Positions 35,264 to 44,044 of a stretch of 64,000 nt of DNA are shown piece after piece. This DNA is from Paenibacillus ferrarius (GTDB taxonomy: Bacteria; Bacillota; Bacilli; Paenibacillales; NBRC-103111). The stretch spans positions 1-64,000 of the forward strand of contig NZ_MBTG01000056.1 in NCBI RefSeq assembly GCF_002027705.1. The letters run 5' to 3'. The translations under genes and the position numbers were made by a program. The first letter of the stretch is position 1. Every line of letters begins with the position of its first letter. A model generated the notes under the pieces. That model was not told the DNA's origin. It did not search any database and saw only the letters and a program-made list of their open reading frames with translations.

Positions 35264-36253
35264 ATGGTCGAATCCAAAGAACAATTAGATAGCTGGAGAG
35301 CAGCGGTCGAGCAAATGAAAGAGCAGATTGGTCAAGTCATCGTTGGCCAGCAAGAAGTCGTCGAGCAGATGCTTTGGTGTATTTTAGCTGGAGGGCATGC
35401 GCTGCTTGAGGGAATACCAGGTCTCGGGAAAACCATGCTTGTGAAAACGATCGCGGACACAGTGGATCTTAGCTTTTCACGCATCCAATTTACACCGGAT
35501 TTAATGCCTGCAGATATTACAGGAACGAATGTGATTCAATTTGGGACTCAAGGTGAAACTTCTTACAAGTTCCAGCACGGTCCGTTGTTTGGTCATGTCG
35601 TTCTCGCAGATGAAATCAACCGGGCAACACCCAAAACCCAAAGTGCTCTGCTCGAAGCCATGCAGGAGAAAACCGTTACGGTGGGTTCCGAAACTTACAA
35701 GCTCCCGACGCCCTTTTTTGTTTTGGCCACACAGAATCCATTGGAGCAAGAAGGAACATATCCGCTCCCTGAAGCACAGCTTGACCGATTTTTACTTAAA
35801 ATTCATGTCACGTATCCAACGAAAAACGAACTAAAGGAAATTGTTATCCGAACAACCTCGGGTCAGCGGCTGCAGGCCGAAAAAGTAGCAGATGGCTCAC
35901 TCTTGCAAGATATTCAATCAGGACTCAAAGAAATTCTTGTTTCTGATGAGGTCCTTGACTTTGCGGTTCAATTGTTAATGAATACGCATCCAGAGGAATC
36001 TACGGCACCTGATGAAGTCAAAAGATACATTCGATATGGGTCAGGACCTCGTGGTGTCCAAGCTATGATTTCCGTGTCAAAAGTTAGAGCATTTCTCGCT
36101 GGTCGTTATCATGTCTCGAAGCAGGATGTGTGTGTGGTCGCTGTTCCGGCATTGCGACACCGTTTATTTCTTAATTTTGAAGGTCAGGCTATGGGGATTT
36201 CGCCGGATCTTATTGTTCAAGCCATCATTAGCTCAATGGAGAATGGACGATGA
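35264..36253 (+). CDS. MoxR-family AAA+ ATPase
   Basis: A 329-residue AAA+ ATPase. Walker A is GIPGLGKTM near residue 50. Walker B is VLADEINRATPKTQSALLEAMQE, and sensor 1 is ATQNPLEQEGTYPLPEAQLDRF. MoxR proteins act as chaperones that assemble or activate partner proteins with vWA domains. Here the DUF58 gene follows with a four-base overlap. The ATG at 35264 is chosen from AGGAGGGG upstream. An ATG at 35237 has no such site. Confidence 0.95.
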   Translation: MVESKEQLDSWRAAVEQMKEQIGQVIVGQQEVVEQMLWCILAGGHALLEGIPGLGKTMLVKTIADTVDLSFSRIQFTPDLMPADITGTNVIQFGTQGETSYKFQHGPLFGHVVLADEINRATPKTQSALLEAMQEKTVTVGSETYKLPTPFFVLATQNPLEQEGTYPLPEAQLDRFLLKIHVTYPTKNELKEIVIRTTSGQRLQAEKVADGSLLQDIQSGLKEILVSDEVLDFAVQLLMNTHPEESTAPDEVKRYIRYGSGPRGVQAMISVSKVRAFLAGRYHVSKQDVCVVAVPALRHRLFLNFEGQAMGISPDLIVQAIISSMENGR

Positions 36254-37152
36254 GAGGTGGTTTAAATTTACTGGATCCCGCCCTAATGCGGCGATTGGAT
36301 CAGATGAGTATCGCTGCAAAAAGCCGCATTCGCGGAACTATGCAGGGCAGTAGACGCTCTAAGCAGTTAGGTTCATCACTCGAGTTTGCGGATTATCGTT
36401 TATACACGCCAGGTGATGATACACGTCAATTAGATTGGCATGCCTACGGGCGAACAGGAAAACCGTTCATTAAGCTATTTATGGACGAGCAGGAGCTTCA
36501 GGTTCATTTGTGGTTGGATGCTTCAAAATCGATGGATTTTGGACGCAAAGAAGGGGTCATCCCTTCTAAGTGGGAGTATGCCAGACAGTTGGCGGCAGGC
36601 ATTGGTTATTTGTCATTAAACCGTTATGATCGCGTAAGCGCTGCAACGTTCACGAATGAGGTTACGAAGCAACAGAAGCTGCTTCGCGGGAAAGGGAGTT
36701 CATTGCGGCTTTTTGAATTTCTGGCAAGCACTGAACCAGATGGGATCGGGGATATTAGCGCTGCATTTCGCAATCCAGCGATTTTACCCCGGCAGGCAGG
36801 GATGACTTGGGTGTTTTCGGATTTTTTTTACGAACAAGGGCTTGAAGACGCTTTGAAATATTTGCTTGCAGCGAAGCAAGAAGTGGTAGTTGTCCAAGTG
36901 CTGGCGCCTGATGAGCTTGACCCTTTGCTCACGGGAGAGCTGCGTTTGCTTGACAGCGAAACAGGGGCAGCCAGAGAAGTGGCGATGAGCAGCAAGGTGC
37001 TTCAAGCGTATAAAGAGGCAGCATTTCAGTATACACAGACGCTTAAGTCGTTTTGTTATGAGCGTGGGATCACTTATCTCCTTGCCTCAACGGATGTGCC
37101 TGCGGCTGATTTTCTGCTTGGAGAGTTAAGGCGAAATGGGCTTGTTCGTTAG
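36250..37152 (+). CDS. DUF58 domain protein, MoxR partner
   Basis: A 300-residue protein with the DUF58 signature RGTMQGSRRSKQLGSSLEF followed by YTPGDDTRQLDWHAYGRTG. A vWA-like fold follows, where WLDASKSMDFG gives the D-x-S-x-S metal site. No membrane segment is visible. The typical genomic partner of MoxR. The start overlaps the MoxR gene (ATGA). The stop overlaps the stop of the opposing MFS gene by four bases, leaving no room for a terminator. Confidence 0.93.
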   Translation: MRGGLNLLDPALMRRLDQMSIAAKSRIRGTMQGSRRSKQLGSSLEFADYRLYTPGDDTRQLDWHAYGRTGKPFIKLFMDEQELQVHLWLDASKSMDFGRKEGVIPSKWEYARQLAAGIGYLSLNRYDRVSAATFTNEVTKQQKLLRGKGSSLRLFEFLASTEPDGIGDISAAFRNPAILPRQAGMTWVFSDFFYEQGLEDALKYLLAAKQEVVVVQVLAPDELDPLLTGELRLLDSETGAAREVAMSSKVLQAYKEAAFQYTQTLKSFCYERGITYLLASTDVPAADFLLGELRRNGLVR

Positions 37153-38357
37153 CGCTGTGCCCCTTGAGCCCTGCTGCGTCTCGCATGCCAGTAGCACCAG
37201 CCATAAATTAGGATGAACACCACGATAAGCACAGTTGAGCAGCGGTACATGACTGCATAGCTTCCACTGAAACTGGCCAAAGCACCTAAAGCCATCGCAC
37301 CTAAGCCAATGCCCAAATCGTTAGCTGAAAAAAAAGTTCCGTTAGCTGCGCCGCGGCGGCTAGGCGCAGCTCGCGCAATGGTCCAGGCCTGCAAGGCCGG
37401 CTGTATAGATCCGAAACCAACTCCATAGCACAGCGCAGAAACTGCGAGGCTTACCTCGGAATGCGCATAGGACAGCAGAAGCAGTCCAGTGATCGTGAAC
37501 AGAGCACCGGGAAGAAGTACCCACTGAGGTCCTTTTCGATCAAACAGTACTCCTGTTATCGGTCTTACGATAAGGACCATCGAAGCATTGCAAAGAAAAA
37601 ACCAGCCGACATTAGAAATACCCGCTTCATGTCCGAACAATGTGATGAAAGTGACAATACCTCCATAACAAATCGCGGTGCATAGTAATAAAAAAGAAGG
37701 CAGCAAGGCAGTTCGCTCCCACAAACGATCCGTGAATTTCGGAGGTTGAGCCGACTTTTCTGGAGGCAGCGGTTTACTGTATGTAATAAAAAGCGAACTA
37801 AATAAAGAAAGCAGTGCCAGACAGGTTGAGATTAGCAGTACGCGGGGGAACCCATAGGTTTGCAGGATCCATAATCCGGTTAAAGGCGCCAGCGCCATGG
37901 CAAAAGTGTTGGAAAGTCCGTAGTAGCCCATGCCTTCTCCTCGCCGCTCAGGCGGGATAATATCAGCGATGACGGTGCCTAACGAGGTCGTTGACAGGCC
38001 CCAGCCGATACCATGGACGAAGCGGGCAGCGAGAATCAGCGCAACCGCAGCCATATAGGAATACCCAGCTATCGTCAACGTGCAGATGGCTAATCCAACT
38101 AGCAGAACGTGTTTTCTGCCCAGTAAATCAAGTGCTCTACCAGCGAAAGGCCGGGTAATCAGTGAAGAAATGGTGAAAATCCCAATCACGAGACCGACTT
38201 GCACATCGCTGCCTCCTAATTGTGAAACATGAGTCGGAATAGTGGGAATGAGCATTTGAAAGCTGAAGAAAAGCAATAAGTTTGACAATGATGTGATTAG
38301 AAAAGCTTTGGTCCAAAGCGGCTTTCTTTTCTTATCACTTACAGATACTGATTTCAT
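37149..38357 (-). CDS. MFS transporter
   Basis: A 402-residue major facilitator transporter with 12 predicted membrane segments. Family motifs include RPFAGRALDLLGRKHVLL, in the loop between segments 2 and 3, and GMGYYGLSNTFAMALAP. The substrate cannot be deduced. The ATG at 38357 is preferred because GGGAGG lies four bases upstream. The frame stays open further upstream to 38498, which would overlap the next gene's start. The gene is the only minus-strand gene inside the MoxR cluster. Confidence 0.88.
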   Translation of the reverse strand: MKSVSVSDKKRKPLWTKAFLITSLSNLLLFFSFQMLIPTIPTHVSQLGGSDVQVGLVIGIFTISSLITRPFAGRALDLLGRKHVLLVGLAICTLTIAGYSYMAAVALILAARFVHGIGWGLSTTSLGTVIADIIPPERRGEGMGYYGLSNTFAMALAPLTGLWILQTYGFPRVLLISTCLALLSLFSSLFITYSKPLPPEKSAQPPKFTDRLWERTALLPSFLLLCTAICYGGIVTFITLFGHEAGISNVGWFFLCNASMVLIVRPITGVLFDRKGPQWVLLPGALFTITGLLLLSYAHSEVSLAVSALCYGVGFGSIQPALQAWTIARAAPSRRGAANGTFFSANDLGIGLGAMALGALASFSGSYAVMYRCSTVLIVVFILIYGWCYWHARRSRAQGAQR

Positions 38358-38492
38358 GTTGCCTCCCATGTTGTTCATAAGCAAAGGTGTTAGACGAGGG
38401 AAAAACAGGTCTACGCCAAGTAGTATGCCCAAGCGATGATATTCGAACGCAAGATAAATAGAATGACATTTGCCGTGGAAAGGTGAGTACTT

Positions 38493-40448
38493 ATGCAATT
38501 CGCATCGTTAAGCGGGCTATGGTTCTCGCTGGCTATCCCCGTTATCTTATTGCTGTATATGTTAAAGCGCCGGTACACGGATACCGTGGTACCCAGTCAC
38601 ATGCTTTGGCAGCGGATTCTTCGAGAGCAAGAGGCTAATCGGCCTTGGCAGCGGCTTCGCAAGCATCTACTGCTGTTTCTTCAATTGTTGGCAGCCATAT
38701 TGCTGATACTTGCTTTGATACAGCCTTTGATTCGAGGCCAGCAGGCAGCGGCGAAGGCTCATGTCTTTTTCGTTCTTGATGCTTCAGCAAGTATGCAAGC
38801 CTCACCCGGCATGAAAACAAGGTTGGATGCCGCAAAGCAAGGGATTCTTGATTATGCGTCGGATGCAGCCGGGAACCGCAGCTATTCTCTTTTAGTTATG
38901 AAAGATCAGCCCGAACTGATCTTGCAGAAGGAAGCGAGTGTGGCGGCGCTCCAGAATGCGCTTGAGAAGGTAGTGCCTTTTTATGGCAAAACAAAGGTGC
39001 AGGAGGCACTCTCGTTAGCTTCGGCATTAACACGCGAAGAAGCAGACGGAGAAGTGCGTATCTACACGGACCGGCAGTGGACGGATAAAATCGAGGGCAT
39101 CACGTTTGCTATCCCAGTAAGTATGCAGGATTTCGGGGACGCTTCGGTAAATGTGAAAGGAGACGGAAACCAGGGAGGGAACCAAGCGGACCAAGGTTTG
39201 ACCAATGTGAGTATCGTCCAATTTGGGGTAAAGAGCAGCGCGCAAGCTGCGGATACAAGAGCAGTAGCTGTGTTGAAGAACTGGGGGACTGTGAGCACGG
39301 CGGTCAAAATGACGTTATATGCGGATTCGCAGCCGGTTCACGAGGAATCCCTTCAACTTAAGGCTGGTGAGCAAAAAACATATGCCATACAGCAGATGCA
39401 AGCGGCTAAAGTGTACAAGCTCCATTTGGACGTCAAAGACGCCTTGGAGACAGACAACACAGCTTATGCTTTTCCAGAAGGAACAGGCCATTTGCAAGCT
39501 GTTTATGTGGGCGAGGGGAATTTGTTCATGCAAAAAGCTTTGTCTTTGGCAAATGTAGATGTGCTGCAAATGCAAAAAGGAAAAGACGGAGCTTACCCTA
39601 TCCCTTTGGGGCTTGCTCCTGATTTGATCGTTCTGGATGGGATAAGTGAAGTGGATTCAGCCTTGCAATCAAACCAATGGCAGCAATTACTGCGGTCTAA
39701 GCCGTTGTGGGAGCTGGCATCTATGGCTGAAGCGGAAGTCGCTGTGCCTCAAAAAGCATCCTTTACGATAGCGGAACATCCGGTAACTCGCTACCTTCGT
39801 CTTCAGGATGTCAACATTGTGAAAGCTCAGCTCAACTCACGGCTCTCTTGGGGGAAAAGCATTGTTTCATCAGCTGAAGTTCCGTTGATCCTTGCGGGTA
39901 CAGAGAATGGCCGTCCAAGGCTTTCTTTCAGGTTTCCGCTGGAACAATCCGATTTAGCGCTGCGGTCTGAATTTCCTATACTTGTTCAAAATGCGGTCGC
40001 TTGGCTGACTGAACATCAAGGTGGCAATCTAGGTCGGATCATAGCAGGCGAACGCTTGAGCATTGCGCTCCACCCGGAAGCTGTGAAAGCGGTTTGGCAA
40101 ACAGGGATGTCAGGTGTTCCGAAGCAAGAAGCCGAGCTGGTGCAAAAGGGGTTGTCAGGCGTTCAAACGGTGCCGCTGCTTCCCGGTTTATATGACTTTG
40201 TAGAGTATAATCTTGAGGGCCGTGAGCTGCAGTCGCGATTGCTGGAAGTCATTATGGACCCTAGGGAATCGAACATCAACGCGAAGCAAGAAAGTTCTCT
40301 GACGTTTCAATCAGTTCAAGGGAATGCGGAGAAGTCCAACACGGGGGACAGGGTTGGTTTTATTGGTCTTCTACCTTGGCTCATTGCAATTTTGCTGGCG
40401 TTACTAGTTGTCGAATGGGAGGTGTACAGACGTGGGTATTCAGGTTGA
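38493..40448 (+). CDS. BatA-like vWA membrane protein
   Basis: A 651-residue protein. It has an N-terminal BatA-type membrane region (FSLAIPVILLLYMLKRRYTDT, and a second segment near 57-77), then a vWA domain with VFFVLDASASMQA (D-x-S-x-S present, likely metal-binding), a long extracellular domain, and a C-terminal membrane segment (LLPWLIAILLALLVVEW). The domain order is that of BatA proteins, which partner with MoxR/DUF58 systems. It overlaps the next gene by 17 bases. It starts between the MFS gene and the next gene, without a clear ribosome binding site except AAAGGTG. Confidence 0.9.
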   Translation: MQFASLSGLWFSLAIPVILLLYMLKRRYTDTVVPSHMLWQRILREQEANRPWQRLRKHLLLFLQLLAAILLILALIQPLIRGQQAAAKAHVFFVLDASASMQASPGMKTRLDAAKQGILDYASDAAGNRSYSLLVMKDQPELILQKEASVAALQNALEKVVPFYGKTKVQEALSLASALTREEADGEVRIYTDRQWTDKIEGITFAIPVSMQDFGDASVNVKGDGNQGGNQADQGLTNVSIVQFGVKSSAQAADTRAVAVLKNWGTVSTAVKMTLYADSQPVHEESLQLKAGEQKTYAIQQMQAAKVYKLHLDVKDALETDNTAYAFPEGTGHLQAVYVGEGNLFMQKALSLANVDVLQMQKGKDGAYPIPLGLAPDLIVLDGISEVDSALQSNQWQQLLRSKPLWELASMAEAEVAVPQKASFTIAEHPVTRYLRLQDVNIVKAQLNSRLSWGKSIVSSAEVPLILAGTENGRPRLSFRFPLEQSDLALRSEFPILVQNAVAWLTEHQGGNLGRIIAGERLSIALHPEAVKAVWQTGMSGVPKQEAELVQKGLSGVQTVPLLPGLYDFVEYNLEGRELQSRLLEVIMDPRESNINAKQESSLTFQSVQGNAEKSNTGDRVGFIGLLPWLIAILLALLVVEWEVYRRGYSG

Positions 40449-43296
40449 GCATCTTCGCGTCCTGCTGCTGCTGCCGCTGCTTCTTATCTACATCGGATGG
40501 TTGTGGATAAGTCTTCGCCGTCTCCAAGGTCCTAGGAAAAAAGCAGTTGTTGCACTTCGCTCTATGATGTTGATCCTGCTTGTTTTTGCTCTGGCAGGCA
40601 CACAGCTGTTCACAAAAACCAACCAAAGAAGTGTTGTGTTCGCAATTGACCGCTCTGAAAGTGTCAAGGAAGATAGGAAAGAGTTAGCATGGATTCAAGA
40701 GGCGGTGAAAGCGCGGACTTCAGAGAAAGATCAATCAGGAGTTGTCTCGGCTGCGCTGCAAGCTTCCATTGAGAAACCCGTTGATGCCAGAAACTTGGAT
40801 GGATTTCAGTTTACCGCCGAAGCCAACCCGCAGTTTACTAATTTAGCTTCCGCTCTCCAGCTAGCAGCTGGATTACTTCCAAAGGGAAACTCAGGACGTG
40901 TAATTATGATGTCGGATGGCGAAGAAAATGTGGGTGACCTTCTAAGCCAAGGCAAGCTTCTGCGCGATCGCGGCATTCAAGTAGATGTGGTTCCGCTTGT
41001 GGGCAAAGAACGTAAAGATGCTGCGATTGAAACGGTTCGAATACCAGACAAGCTCTATCAAGCGGAAGCTTACACGCTCCAAGTGGTCATTCGTTCCACA
41101 ACCACAGGTCCAGCGCAATTGCGAGTGTTCGAGGACAACCGCGAAATGTCGGTTCAATCGGTGCAATTGAATAAAGGGGAGAATGTATTCGCTCTGCAAT
41201 CTCTTGCCAAGGAGCCGGGATTCCATCGGTACCGAGCGGAGGTTTATCTGGAAGGCGATGAGCAGTCGGCCAATAATACACAGTATGGATTCAGCAAGGT
41301 TCAGGGTCCTCCGAAGGTATTGATCGTGGAAGGAACGGCGGGCAGCTCTCAAAATGTAGAAAGCGCTCTGCAAGCTGCAATGATTCCTTTTGAAACGATC
41401 GCTCCTGAGCTGCTTTCCAACGCTTTGGTCACCTACACGGGGTATGAAAGTATTATTTTAAATAATGTAGCCGCAACCCAAATTCCGCAGTTCAAAATGG
41501 ACATGATCGAGCAGGCCGTGAGGGATTACAGCATTGGCCTTGTCATGCTGGGAGGGGATAACAGCTACGGTCTAGGCGGTTATTTCAAAACACCAATCGA
41601 GCGGGCGCTCCCTGTATATATGGATTTGCGGGGAAAACGAGAAATTCCATCGCTGGGTATCGTGCTCGTCATCGATAAATCGGGCAGCATGTCCGGTGAG
41701 AAAATGAAGCTGGCGCAAGAAGCCGCATCACGCACGGTGGATTTGCTTAGAGAGAAAGATACGATAGGCGTGCTTGGCTTTGATTCGTCGCCGAACTGGT
41801 ATGTAGAACCTCAAAAGCTGACAGATAAGAAGGGGATTATTCAGAAAATTAATGCGATCCCAGCAGACGGAGGGACGGAGATATATACAGCCGTTGAAGA
41901 GGCTTATTCCAAGCTTTCCAAGGTAGAAGCTCAGCGGAAGCATATTATTTTACTGACGGATGGTCAGTCTGCCACGAATCAAAGTTATGCAGCTCTTACC
42001 GAGAACATGCAAAAAGAACAAATCACCATGTCGACAGTCGCCATTGGAACGGATGCGGATCAATCACTGCTCAGTAAGTTAGCCGAGCTGGCAAAGGGAA
42101 GGTATTATGCGGCAGTGGATCAGAGTACGATACCGGCTATTTTTAGCCGCGAAGCTGTATTGATTTCGCGGACTTATGTCGTCAATCAGCCTTTTGTACC
42201 TACCGTAACCGGTGGTTCGGATTGGCGCAGTTTTATGGGCCAGGTTCTTCCTGTTCTGAATGGCTATATAGCCACAACGCCCAAAGAAGCTGCTGAGGTT
42301 GTTCTTGCAAGCTCCGAGCCGGATCCGGTTTTGGCTAGATGGCAGTATGGCTCAGGACGTTCTGTTGCATGGACAAGTGATGTGACAGGAGCGTGGTCGG
42401 CCAATTGGGTCACGTGGCCTGCTTTCCCCCAAATGCTTGCGAGTATGGTCAAATGGACATTTCCGCAGTTTCAATCCTCTCCGATTGACCTGCAAACACA
42501 TCTGACAGGCAATGAGTTGTCGCTGGAGGCTTCGAGTGGGAATCCAGAATGGATTGGCGGCAGCGGTGATGAGGAGCTTCGAGCGATCGTGACGGATGAA
42601 TCTTTGAGCACGCAGGAGATCAGCTTCACCTCTACAGCTCCAGGGAATTATTCAGCACAGCTGCCTGTGGATAAGTCAGGCGTATATATGGCGAAGACAG
42701 AGCTCCTTGCATCCGGCGGCGGAGAGGGAGCAGAGAAGCGCGTCATCGGCAGTTCGACGACCGGGTTCGTGATTCCCTATTCTCCGGAATATCGGATCAC
42801 GGAAGGTCAAGGGCTTAGCAAGCTTCAGCAGCTTGCTGAGCTTACAGGCGGACGGATGCTGTCGCTGGAACATCCGGAAGAAGCCTTTGCTTTCGCTTCT
42901 GCTGCGCAGAAGCGATTCACCCCCATCAGCGTGTATCTGCTGATGGCGGCGCTCGCGCTGCTGCTGATGGACATCGCAGCGCGTCGCTTGTCGCTGCCGC
43001 CCGGCCTGTGGGCCCGGGCGTTCAACGGGCGGGCCGCGGCGGCGGGCCCGCCAGAGCAAGCGGAGACGCCGATGGGGCGTCTGCGGGGACGCAAGCAGCT
43101 TGCGGAGCATAAGCTGCAGCGCAAGAGTGAGCGCCTCGCCGAAGGCGGCGCTCTGCGAGCCGCGGCTGCGCCGCCGCGGCCGATCCCGGAGCAGCCTGCG
43201 GCAGCAGCTCCGGTGCCCCCTCCAGCGGCGGCTGTGCAGACGCCGCCGGACAGCATGAGCCGTTTGCTGGAAGCCAAACGGCGGGGCCGCAAATAG
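40432..43296 (+). CDS. Large vWA and glutamine amidotransferase-like membrane protein
   Basis: A 954-residue protein. Two N-terminal membrane segments are followed by a first vWA-like domain (VVFAIDRSESVKED), a middle part with a glutamine amidotransferase-like stretch (VMLGGDNSYGLGGY), and a second vWA domain (VLVIDKSGSMSGEK, D-x-S-x-S intact, with ILLTDGQ). A further extracellular part, a membrane segment (VYLLMAALALLLMDIA) and an Ala/Pro/Arg-rich cytoplasmic tail of ~110 residues complete it. The GTG at 40432 follows GGGAGGTG. It is coupled to the BatA-like gene. It probably forms a surface complex with the ABC-exported components. Confidence 0.88.
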   Translation: MGIQVEHLRVLLLLPLLLIYIGWLWISLRRLQGPRKKAVVALRSMMLILLVFALAGTQLFTKTNQRSVVFAIDRSESVKEDRKELAWIQEAVKARTSEKDQSGVVSAALQASIEKPVDARNLDGFQFTAEANPQFTNLASALQLAAGLLPKGNSGRVIMMSDGEENVGDLLSQGKLLRDRGIQVDVVPLVGKERKDAAIETVRIPDKLYQAEAYTLQVVIRSTTTGPAQLRVFEDNREMSVQSVQLNKGENVFALQSLAKEPGFHRYRAEVYLEGDEQSANNTQYGFSKVQGPPKVLIVEGTAGSSQNVESALQAAMIPFETIAPELLSNALVTYTGYESIILNNVAATQIPQFKMDMIEQAVRDYSIGLVMLGGDNSYGLGGYFKTPIERALPVYMDLRGKREIPSLGIVLVIDKSGSMSGEKMKLAQEAASRTVDLLREKDTIGVLGFDSSPNWYVEPQKLTDKKGIIQKINAIPADGGTEIYTAVEEAYSKLSKVEAQRKHIILLTDGQSATNQSYAALTENMQKEQITMSTVAIGTDADQSLLSKLAELAKGRYYAAVDQSTIPAIFSREAVLISRTYVVNQPFVPTVTGGSDWRSFMGQVLPVLNGYIATTPKEAAEVVLASSEPDPVLARWQYGSGRSVAWTSDVTGAWSANWVTWPAFPQMLASMVKWTFPQFQSSPIDLQTHLTGNELSLEASSGNPEWIGGSGDEELRAIVTDESLSTQEISFTSTAPGNYSAQLPVDKSGVYMAKTELLASGGGEGAEKRVIGSSTTGFVIPYSPEYRITEGQGLSKLQQLAELTGGRMLSLEHPEEAFAFASAAQKRFTPISVYLLMAALALLLMDIAARRLSLPPGLWARAFNGRAAAAGPPEQAETPMGRLRGRKQLAEHKLQRKSERLAEGGALRAAAAPPRPIPEQPAAAAPVPPPAAAVQTPPDSMSRLLEAKRRGRK

Positions 43297-43396
43297 GAGA
43301 TGACCCTAGCATTTTCGAAGAAGGTGCGATACACTATTTGTAGAAGGGTGTCGAAAGCGGACGCCTTATTGACAAGTGAATTAGGAGGGGATTTGA

Positions 43397-43879
43397 TTGG
43401 CTAGAAATAGCTACTCCATCGGTGTCCTGTTAATCGGCCTGGCCGTCGTATTGCTTCTCGGAAAACTAGGTGTTTTTCATGTGCTTCTTTCCTTTTTTTG
43501 GCCGCTCGTTTTGCTCATTCCGGGGCTCTTGTTTCATTTTTTGTTTTTCAACCGCACGCTGCCGGTTGGCGTTCTTGTGCCGGGCGGCATCTTGACGACG
43601 TATGCCGTCATGTTCTTCTATTGCAATCTTTTTGGATGGCATTCCATGAGTTATCTTTGGCCTGGCTTTATTCTAGGCGTAGCCATTGGTTTATACGAGC
43701 TTCATCTGTTCGATCGCGGAAGTGATCGCGGTGTACTAATCGCCGCCATGATTTTGGGAATTATTTCAGTTGTCTTTTTTGGACTCACTTTGCTTGTCCA
43801 CTTAGGCGTCTATGTAATCGCTTTGATCCTTGTTTTTGCAGGACTTTTTATGATGTTTCGCAAGCGGAAAGTTTGGTAG
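43397..43879 (+). CDS. Small polytopic membrane protein (LiaF/DUF5668-like)
   Basis: A 160-residue protein with about five to six membrane segments (GVLLIGLAVVLLLGKLG at the N-terminus, FHVLLSFFWPLVLLIPGLL next) and a short basic end (RKRKVW). The beginning recalls the transmembrane domain of LiaF-type proteins. No soluble domain is present. The start is TTG at 43397 after AGGAGGGG. Its distance of 100 bases from the previous gene suggests separate expression. Confidence 0.7.
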   Translation: MARNSYSIGVLLIGLAVVLLLGKLGVFHVLLSFFWPLVLLIPGLLFHFLFFNRTLPVGVLVPGGILTTYAVMFFYCNLFGWHSMSYLWPGFILGVAIGLYELHLFDRGSDRGVLIAAMILGIISVVFFGLTLLVHLGVYVIALILVFAGLFMMFRKRKVW

Positions 43880-43926
43880 TTACAGACAGCTGTATGTAAA
43901 AGTTTTATGTTGGTTGGGTTTTTACC

Positions 43927-43955
43927 TTGCATAATGTCGTAAATCTGCGTATAAT
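43927..43955 (+). promoter_or_regulatory. Sigma-A promoter of typA
   Basis: TTGCAT (43927-43932) and TATAAT (43950-43955) are separated by 17 bases. Transcription begins near 43962, a few bases before the hairpin at 43968. Confidence 0.85.
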
Positions 43956-43967
43956 AAGGGTAAATGT

Positions 43968-44000
43968 CAAGCGTCGGCGCTTATGTCCGACGCTTGTTTT
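43968..44000 (+). terminator. Hairpin at the very start of the typA leader
   Basis: CAAGCGTCGG (43968-43977) pairs perfectly with CCGACGCTTG (43987-43996), followed by TTTTAT. Because it lies downstream of the typA promoter it could act as an attenuator, or as a 5' stabilising stem. It could also terminate the gene before it. The T run is short. Confidence 0.6.
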
Positions 44001-44044
44001 ATGAACAGAGACGAAAATTATAGGGTAGAGAGGGTTTGACATTC

